From NCBI GenBank assembly GCA_018900975.1, contig JAHIFK010000231.1:1-11010 (forward strand): a DNA stretch of 11,010 nucleotides. Direction: 5' to 3'. The DNA comes from Methanobacteriota archaeon. GTDB lineage: Archaea; Halobacteriota; Methanosarcinia; Methanosarcinales; Methanoperedenaceae. Every line of letters begins with the position of its first letter. Position 1 is the stretch's first letter. Below the pieces are notes generated by a model that made no database searches, was not told the origin of the DNA, and saw only the letters and a list, made by a program, of their open reading frames with translations. Of this stretch, positions 7,415 through 11,010 are shown piece after piece. The translations under genes were made by a program, and so were the position numbers.

Positions 7415-7453
7415 ATGTTCGTATCTGGGATATCTTTAATTACAATGAAATAG
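7415..7453 (+). CDS. Candidate 12-residue upstream ORF in the rpl15e leader
   Basis: ATG at 7415 follows GGGGTGAG (7401-7408) with 6 bases of spacing, among the best Shine-Dalgarno matches in the window. It encodes MFVSGISLITMK and ends in TAG, just before the GC-rich hairpin region ahead of rpl15e. The amino acids do not suggest a specific sensing codon run. If transcription starts downstream of 7408 it would not be translated, so it remains a candidate. Confidence 0.3.
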   Translation: MFVSGISLITMK

Positions 7454-7458
7454 TTCTA

Positions 7459-7510
7459 GGCGCAAGCGGCGGGAGAAAATCCCGCAGGGATGTGGCCCGT
7501 AAGGGCTGAA
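7459..7510 (+). promoter_or_regulatory. Structured leader of rpl15e with alternative hairpins
   Basis: A GC-rich patch in otherwise AT-rich spacer. Hairpin 1 pairs GCGGGA (7469-7474) with TCCCGC (7480-7485) around GAAAA. Hairpin 2 pairs ATCCC (7479-7483) with GGGAT (7487-7491) around GCA and cannot form together with hairpin 1. Hairpin 3 pairs GCCC (7495-7498) with GGGC (7503-7506) around the GNRA tetraloop GTAA, extendable by two wobble pairs. The rpl15e ribosome binding site GGTGA follows at about 7524. This resembles an attenuator, riboswitch or ribosomal-protein autoregulatory leader, though I match it to no known class. Confidence 0.5.
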
Positions 7511-7535
7511 CCGTAAAACAGCAGGTGAACACACA

Positions 7536-8123
7536 ATGAAATCAATGTACGCGTTTATCAGGGACGCATGGAAAAAACCTGACGAATCCTATGTGGATGA
7601 ACTTCAGTGGGAACGAATGCAACTGTGGAGAAGAGAAACTTCTGTCGTAAGGGTTGAACGCCCCACACGGCTTGACCGCGCAAGATCCCTTGGATACAAA
7701 GCCAAGCAGGGGATAATAGTGGCCCGCGTAAAAATAAGACGCGGTGGAAGGCGCAAATCAAGATATATCCGTGGGAGAAGGACAAAACACATGGGTGTTA
7801 ACAAGATTACCCCCGGAAAGAGCATCCAGAGCATCGCAGAAGAGCGCGCAGCAAGGCGCTACCCCAACATGCAGGTATTGAACAGCTACTGGGTAGGTCA
7901 GGACGGCAGGCACAAATGGTACGAGACCATCCTTGTGGACACAAGCCATCCGGTGATAAAGAGCGATAAGAACCTTAAATGGATCACCAATGCTAATCAG
8001 AAAGGACGCGTCTATCGAGGAAAGACAAGCGCTGGCAGAAAAGGCAGAGGCCAGAGGCGCAAGGGTATTGGTACTGAGAAGACAAGACCTAGCCTGCGTT
8101 CGCATAATAATACCGGAAAGTGA
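7536..8123 (+). CDS. rpl15e: 50S ribosomal protein L15e
   Basis: This is the archaeal/eukaryotic large-subunit protein L15e (eL15), which binds 23S rRNA. At 195 residues it is of normal length and strongly basic. It starts [15 protein letters not shown], with the family core [36 protein letters not shown] (split by small gaps in relatives), [17 protein letters not shown] and VDTSHPVI. The end, [17 protein letters not shown], is the expected Arg/Lys/Gly-rich rRNA-binding tail. The ATG at 7536 has GGTGA with 7-8 bases of spacing, better than the internal ATG at codon 4. The stop overlaps the next gene's start. Upstream lies a structured leader. Regulation through that leader is plausible but unproven. 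Confidence 0.97.
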   Translation: MKSMYAFIRDAWKKPDESYVDELQWERMQLWRRETSVVRVERPTRLDRARSLGYKAKQGIIVARVKIRRGGRRKSRYIRGRRTKHMGVNKITPGKSIQSIAEERAARRYPNMQVLNSYWVGQDGRHKWYETILVDTSHPVIKSDKNLKWITNANQKGRVYRGKTSAGRKGRGQRRKGIGTEKTRPSLRSHNNTGK

Positions 8124-8560
8124 TGGTAGATATACATAATATAGTATTTCGGGCTATCGTCCGGGCAACTGAAAGCGAGGACAGGGTGAAAACCGCCCTG
8201 TCGCTATTTATTTTTGATAATGAAATTGAAACTATTGTTACCGAAGGTCATTTCGGGAACCGCATCACCATTATGAATGCCCGTTTAAAAAGAAAGGATT
8301 GCAACAGGTTCATAGATGTAGTGAAATCCGGATTATCTGAACCCGACCTTCAGAGATTGGGAAATGAAATCTATGACAGGGTAGATGATGAATGCGTCCT
8401 TCATATCAGGTTCGACAAACAAAAGGCTTACACTGGCGCAGTCAAACTCGCTTCATCGGCTGATGACACGATCACGGCTGAAATAAAGCTGCGGGCATAT
8501 CCTGCAAGGCCCGACAATGCTATTGCCATTGCAGAGAAAATTTTTATAAGTAATTCTTAA
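8120..8560 (+). CDS. COG1325-type RNA-binding protein (predicted exosome-associated)
   Basis: This protein of about 146 residues belongs by sequence and position to the archaeal RNA-binding family COG1325 (Pfam PF01877 from memory), predicted from gene-neighbourhood studies to work with the exosome. Features are the opening [23 protein letters not shown], the central [47 protein letters not shown] and the closing IKLRAYP with a helical C-terminus. The fold in the family is ribosomal-protein-L5-like. The start is GTG at 8120 or, more likely, ATG at 8123, which overlaps the L15e stop by one base (TGATG), so the two are translationally coupled. In many archaea the operon goes on to RNase P subunits, the proteasome alpha gene and exosome genes; here it ends and a tRNA follows. 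Confidence 0.82.
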   Translation: MMVDIHNIVFRAIVRATESEDRVKTALSLFIFDNEIETIVTEGHFGNRITIMNARLKRKDCNRFIDVVKSGLSEPDLQRLGNEIYDRVDDECVLHIRFDKQKAYTGAVKLASSADDTITAEIKLRAYPARPDNAIAIAEKIFISNS

Positions 8561-8615
8561 TGAGAAACAAAACCTTTATCCTTTGCAGATACATTTACGG
8601 GGATACCCCCATTGT

Positions 8616-8641
8616 AAACCTCGTATTTAAATACGGGGTTT
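8616..8641. repeat. Long palindrome directly upstream of tRNA-His
   Basis: Arms AAACCTCGTAT (8616-8626) and ATACGGGGTTT (8631-8641) flank TTAA; they match in 10 of 11 positions, the exception being a T:G wobble. The centre TATTTAAATA looks like an archaeal TATA box and is the only candidate close enough to drive the tRNA. A smaller hairpin GGGG-ATA-CCCC lies just before it at 8599-8609, and TACGGGG occurs in both. It may be a promoter, the L15e operon 3' end, or both. Confidence 0.55.
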
Positions 8642-8646
8642 CAGGT

Positions 8647-8719
8647 GCCTGGGTGGGGTAGCTGGTCATCCTATGGGACTGTGGATCCTACGACTCGGGT
8701 TCGAATCCCGACCCGGGCC
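8647..8719 (+). tRNA. tRNA-His, anticodon GTG
   Basis: A 73-base cloverleaf without intron. The acceptor stem is GCCTGGG (8647-8653) with CCCGGGC (8712-8718), one T:G pair. The D arm contains GGGT, AGCTGGTCA and TCCT, with a weak fourth pair. The anticodon stem TGGGA/TCCTA encloses CTGTGGA, giving anticodon GTG at 8681-8683. The T arm TCGGG/CCCGA encloses TTCGAAT. The discriminator is C73, as expected for histidine; CCA is not encoded. The base before the acceptor (position -1) is T, so the G-1 identity nucleotide is not encoded in register and would have to be added after transcription. The tRNA lies between the COG1325 gene and the zinc-ribbon/cupredoxin gene, apparently as its own unit. 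Confidence 0.93.
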
Positions 8720-8782
8720 CTATAATTTTAGTTAAAAAAACCACCATTAGATAATTTTATGTAGGTTCAAATAAATAAGTCT

Positions 8783-8797
8783 TAATAATGATTATTA
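8783..8797. promoter_or_regulatory. 15-base palindrome before the zinc-ribbon/cupredoxin gene
   Basis: TAATAAT, G, ATTATTA is a perfect palindrome ending 3-4 bases before the ribosome binding region AGGATGGTG (8797-8805). A TATA-like CAAATAAATAAG lies at about 8768-8779, so the palindrome would cover the transcription start: a good operator position. In addition CACCAT at 8742-8747 is complementary to ATGGTG at 8800-8805. Confidence 0.4.
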
Positions 8798-8810
8798 GGA
8801 TGGTGTTGTA

Positions 8811-9584
8811 ATGGTAGACAAATGTCCAAAATGCGGTGAGACGCTAGTAACAAGGACTATACAGAAAAACATAGGTCATGGCAGTATTGATTTTCCTGTT
8901 GCAGATATATGTCCAAAATGCAACTGGAGCAGGGATTTAACCGGGGCTGGAGATATCATAGCAAAACCCCTTACTCCTGAAGCCGGAGCAAAACTGGAGA
9001 AAAAACCTGAAGTTGTGAGGCAGGCTCAAGAAAAACCAAAAAAAATACCAGAAAATTCCAGGCATGATCCTGAAAAAACAAGACCAGTGCTGGAAAAAAC
9101 AAGACCGCGTCCTTCTGCATCGAAGCAAAGAGTTCCGGATATGAATCGGATGATAACTTTAGCTCTTGCATTTCTTGTTATTGTGGGAATTGTCTGGGCC
9201 TTCCTTCCGAAGGGGCCTGGAGAGTCCGGGGATATCCAGCCGACCCCGACACCTGAAGTCACGACATCTGCCACAGTAACTGCGAATCCTGCACCTCAGG
9301 TCACGCACACAGGCAAAAATATAACTGTGAAAATAGACCGCGACAGAGGCTTTTACGTTCCTGCGCAAAGTAACCTTAAGATCAAGGCGGGCGATGGACT
9401 ACTCTGGATAAACGAAGGCACATACTCTTTAACCTTAATTAGCAAGGATGGTCTATTCGATGATAAGCTCCTGGATAATGATAAAAGAACAACCCATATC
9501 TTCAAAAATACAGGAACATTCTCTTTCGATATCGTAGTCAGGGGCGTGAAAAAATTCAGCGGGACCGTGACAGTTGAATCTTAG
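8811..9584 (+). CDS. Zinc-ribbon, single-TM protein with extracellular cupredoxin-like domain
   Basis: A 257-residue protein in four parts. Residues 1-40 form a cytoplasmic zinc ribbon with CPKC at 5-8 and 34-37. Residues 50-112 are a charged, Pro/Lys-rich linker with a short internal repeat (PEKTRPVLEKTRPRP). A single transmembrane helix lies at about 114-132 (LALAFLVIVGIVWAFL). Residues 141-168 are a Thr/Pro-rich stalk, then a beta-sandwich at 169-257 reads like a cupredoxin (IKAGDGLLWINEG, FKNTGTFSFDI, FSGTVTVES). The usual copper ligands are not visible: the His position of the WINEG strand is Tyr/Ser, and no Cys or second His follows GTFSFDI. It may bind something else or act structurally. 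The ATG at 8811 has GGTG 5-8 bases upstream. Its stop overlaps the convergent gene. Role unknown. Confidence 0.75.
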   Translation: MVDKCPKCGETLVTRTIQKNIGHGSIDFPVADICPKCNWSRDLTGAGDIIAKPLTPEAGAKLEKKPEVVRQAQEKPKKIPENSRHDPEKTRPVLEKTRPRPSASKQRVPDMNRMITLALAFLVIVGIVWAFLPKGPGESGDIQPTPTPEVTTSATVTANPAPQVTHTGKNITVKIDRDRGFYVPAQSNLKIKAGDGLLWINEGTYSLTLISKDGLFDDKLLDNDKRTTHIFKNTGTFSFDIVVRGVKKFSGTVTVES

Positions 9585-9901
9585 ACCATAGTCCAGTCAA
9601 CCTGAAAACCGTCAAGCGTCATGAGGAGAATCTTCTGCTTTATGCCCGGAAGTTCATAAGGCAATTCCTCAAACCCAATATACATTTCCTCACCTGGATT
9701 GATTTCGGGGGGCGGATTGACAACCTTTCCAAAGAAGTATTTCTTATCTGTCTTGGAATCCACCACGACCACGTTTCTCCAGCCTTTAGCCTGCGCGACA
9801 CGAACGACGGTACATTTCCGTTTAAATTTCTTTAAAGACTTTTTGATCCCGCCGATTTCAGTTTCAATTGTTTGTACAACATCAATATCTTTTTCATTCA
9901 T
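9581..9901 (-). CDS. Hypothetical protein, 106 residues
   Basis: I do not recognise this gene. The product starts with an acidic helix (MNEKDIDVVQTIETEIGGIKK), continues with a basic patch KKSLKKFKRK (20-29) and then a beta-rich half: TVVRVAQAKG, NVVVVDSK, KKYFFGKVV, a turn NPPPEINPGE and MYIGFEELPYELPG, ending KILLMTLDGFQVDWTMV. One cysteine (30) and no transmembrane segment or signal peptide are seen, so it should be cytoplasmic. The basic patch before a small beta domain could bind nucleic acid, but that is a guess. The ATG at 9901 has GGTG about 9 bases upstream. It ends tail to tail with the cupredoxin-like gene, sharing TTAG, and diverges from the small HTH gene. Confidence 0.7.
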   Translation of the reverse strand: MNEKDIDVVQTIETEIGGIKKSLKKFKRKCTVVRVAQAKGWRNVVVVDSKTDKKYFFGKVVNPPPEINPGEEMYIGFEELPYELPGIKQKILLMTLDGFQVDWTMV

Positions 9902-9918
9902 TTTTTATGCACCATAAG

Positions 9919-9934
9919 ATACCTTGATATACCT
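9919..9934. promoter_or_regulatory. ATACCT direct repeat in a divergent promoter
   Basis: ATACCT occurs at 9919-9924 and 9929-9934, one helical turn apart, in the 69-base spacer between the divergent 106-residue and HTH genes. The second copy overlaps a TATA-like GATATACC that would place the HTH transcript start about 10-20 bases before its ribosome binding site. It could be an operator for the HTH protein itself. Confidence 0.3.
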
Positions 9935-9970
9935 GTTTCATGTATTAAAGTTACTATTAGGTGATTATAT

Positions 9971-10189
9971 ATGGGACTTCCATCAACAAAACGACATTTA
10001 ATTGAGTTACTTCATAAACATAAACTTACTTATGAACAGGTCGCAAAATATTCCGGTATAGACCTGGAGAGAATTAAAGCCCTCAAGAAAGGTCAAGAGG
10101 CGACGGATGAAGAAAAAGTAAAATTAAAAACCGTAGCATTCTCCCTATCCGACATTCGCTCGAAGGATACCGGCGAAACAATGGATTAA
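9971..10189 (+). CDS. Small helix-turn-helix protein, 72 residues
   Basis: A short all-helical protein with an XRE-like helix-turn-helix: KRHLIELLHKHK (7-18), then LTYEQVAKYSGIDLERIKALKKG (19-41), in which TYEQVAKYSGI forms the first HTH helix and turn and DLERIKALKKG the recognition helix. A third helix follows (EEKVKLKTVAFSL) and a polar tail to residue 72. There is no second domain, so it would act as a compact DNA-binding regulator, probably dimeric; its target is unknown. The start is strong: AGGTGAT with 5 bases before ATG at 9971. It diverges from the 106-residue gene over a spacer with an ATACCT direct repeat, and is convergent with the PAN gene 33 bases away, where T-runs (10191-10206) may serve as its terminator. 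Confidence 0.7.
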   Translation: MGLPSTKRHLIELLHKHKLTYEQVAKYSGIDLERIKALKKGQEATDEEKVKLKTVAFSLSDIRSKDTGETMD

Positions 10190-10206
10190 TTTTTTTTTGG
10201 TTTTTA
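10190..10206 (+). terminator. T-rich terminator of the HTH gene
   Basis: Directly after the stop codon the plus strand reads T-rich: an eight-T run, GG, then five Ts. This matches the U-tract type of archaeal terminator and separates the HTH gene from the convergent PAN gene. Confidence 0.5.
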
Positions 10207-10222
10207 ATATTAAGCTTTTATT

Positions 10223-11010
10223 TTATACGAACATCCCGGCTACTTCGTCTTTTGTTTCTTTTACTATCATCTTATTATAGGCGTCATTGAAGTCCTTCAG
10301 GGTTACAGCCTTTCCTTTTCGTCTTATTACGAACATTCCCGCCTCTGTTACTATTGCCTTCAGGTCTGCCCCGCTCAAACCATCCGTTATTTTTAAAAGT
10401 TCATCAAATTTCACGTTATCAAGCTTCATGTTCCGGGTATGTATCCTGAGTATCTCCCTGCGCCCTTCGGCATCAGGCAACGGGATCTCGATTATCCTGT
10501 CAAACCTTCCAGGTCGCAAAAGCGCAGGGTCAAGAAGGTCGATGCGGTTCGTGGCCGCTACGATCTTAACGTCGCCGCGCTTATCAAATCCGTCAAGTTC
10601 TGCAAGCAGCTGCACCATTGTCCTGTTAACCTCAGAAGAACCTGATGTGCCGTCATAAGTCCTGCGACTTCCAACAGCGTCTATCTCATCTATAAAAACG
10701 ATACTCGGGGCTTTTTCCCGTGCAATATCGAATACGTCCCTGACAAGCCGGGCGCCTTCTCCGATGTATTTCTGGACAAGTTCTGTCCCGCTCATCCTTA
10801 TAAATGTCGCCTTGGCTCTATGCGCCACAGCTTTGGCAATAAGCGTCTTTCCCGTTCCCGGAGGGCCATAAAGCAGGATACCGTTTGGAGCATCCACACC
10901 TACTTCTGTAAAAAGCTCAGGATTCGTGAGCGGAAGCTCAAGCGTCTCCACAACTTCATCTATCTGCTTGCCAAGCCCCCCTATCATGTTATAATCTACA
11001 TCTGGCGCCT
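10223..11010 (-). CDS. pan: Proteasome-activating nucleotidase PAN, C-terminal part (cut by window edge)
   Basis: This is the AAA+ ATPase that forms a hexamer on the archaeal 20S proteasome, unfolds substrates and feeds them in. The visible 262 codons run from [18 protein letters not shown] at the window edge through the ATPase domain; the N-terminal coiled coil and OB domain lie outside. Walker A is GPPGTGKT (about 10844-10867), the pore loop lies near [17 protein letters not shown], and Walker B is IVFIDEIDA. The second region of homology reads [18 protein letters not shown] with the arginine fingers. The small helical domain follows ([16 protein letters not shown]). The very end is GMFV, so the proteasome-docking tail is hydrophobic-Phe-X rather than the canonical hydrophobic-Tyr-X. 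The frame is open to the window edge, so the ATG at 10987 is not the true start. Confidence 0.93.
   Translation of the reverse strand, partial: APDVDYNMIGGLGKQIDEVVETLELPLTNPELFTEVGVDAPNGILLYGPPGTGKTLIAKAVAHRAKATFIRMSGTELVQKYIGEGARLVRDVFDIAREKAPSIVFIDEIDAVGSRRTYDGTSGSSEVNRTMVQLLAELDGFDKRGDVKIVAATNRIDLLDPALLRPGRFDRIIEIPLPDAEGRREILRIHTRNMKLDNVKFDELLKITDGLSGADLKAIVTEAGMFVIRRKGKAVTLKDFNDAYNKMIVKETKDEVAGMFV

Noticed and set aside
7459..7510. Known riboswitch or C/D or H/ACA guide RNA
   Set aside because: The conserved C (RTGATGA) and D box pair, the ACA/K-turn layout and the fluoride-riboswitch core are not present; only the hairpins are certain.
7490..7516. Second small ORF (MWPVRAEP) in the rpl15e leader
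   Set aside because: Its ATG lies in hairpin sequence and has no usable Shine-Dalgarno spacing; eight codons by chance are expected.
8700..8719. Integration (att) site at the tRNA-His 3' end
   Set aside because: No second copy of the tRNA 3' end and no integrase gene occur in the window.

Overview
The window is chromosomal DNA from a euryarchaeon, most likely one of the Methanosarcinales or a close relative. The support is the set of archaeal information-processing genes: topoisomerase VI, RadA, TBP, ribosomal protein L15e, the COG1325 exosome-linked protein and PAN. Several starts carry GGTGA-type ribosome binding sites, T/A-rich boxes of the TTTAAATA or TATATAAA type lie upstream of genes, and Top6B has the long form with a C-terminal Ig-like domain, as described for Methanosarcina. 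The genus cannot be fixed by eye; a Methanoperedens-like lineage is only a guess. No insertion sequence, phage gene or CRISPR array is visible.

Layout. 1-2687 (minus) is a tight operon of a stand-alone Lrp/AsnC-type RAM domain, top6B and top6A; top6A is cut by the left edge. Divergent from it at 2778-3818 is a PflX-like radical SAM protein. 3829-4915 (minus) holds poorly characterised genes: a four-helix membrane protein with a doubtful start, a 41-residue Cys/His-rich miniprotein, and a RecA/KaiC-like protein without its N-terminal part. 5132-6561 (minus) is radA followed by a phosphoglycolate-phosphatase-like gene that has lost about 80 codons from its middle in frame. 6790-7356 (minus) is tbp. 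7363-8560 (plus) has a structured leader, then rpl15e overlapping a COG1325 gene, the first two members of the archaeal exosome/proteasome superoperon. tRNA-His(GTG) follows at 8647-8719. Then come a zinc-ribbon/membrane/cupredoxin-like protein (8811-9584, plus), an unrecognised 106-residue protein (9581-9901, minus), a small HTH protein (9971-10189, plus) and the 3' part of a PAN proteasomal ATPase gene (10223-11010, minus).

How the genes work together. Most of the window is housekeeping: DNA topology and recombination (Top6, RadA), transcription initiation (TBP), translation and RNA processing (L15e, COG1325, tRNA-His) and protein turnover (PAN). The accessory interest lies in the small genes and intergenic structures between them. 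The main items are the rpl15e leader, with a candidate 12-codon upstream ORF and two mutually exclusive hairpins; the internally deleted phosphatase; the miniprotein paired with an N-terminally shortened RecA-like protein; and the membrane-anchored cupredoxin-like protein that lacks recognisable copper ligands. None of these amounts to a proven new system.
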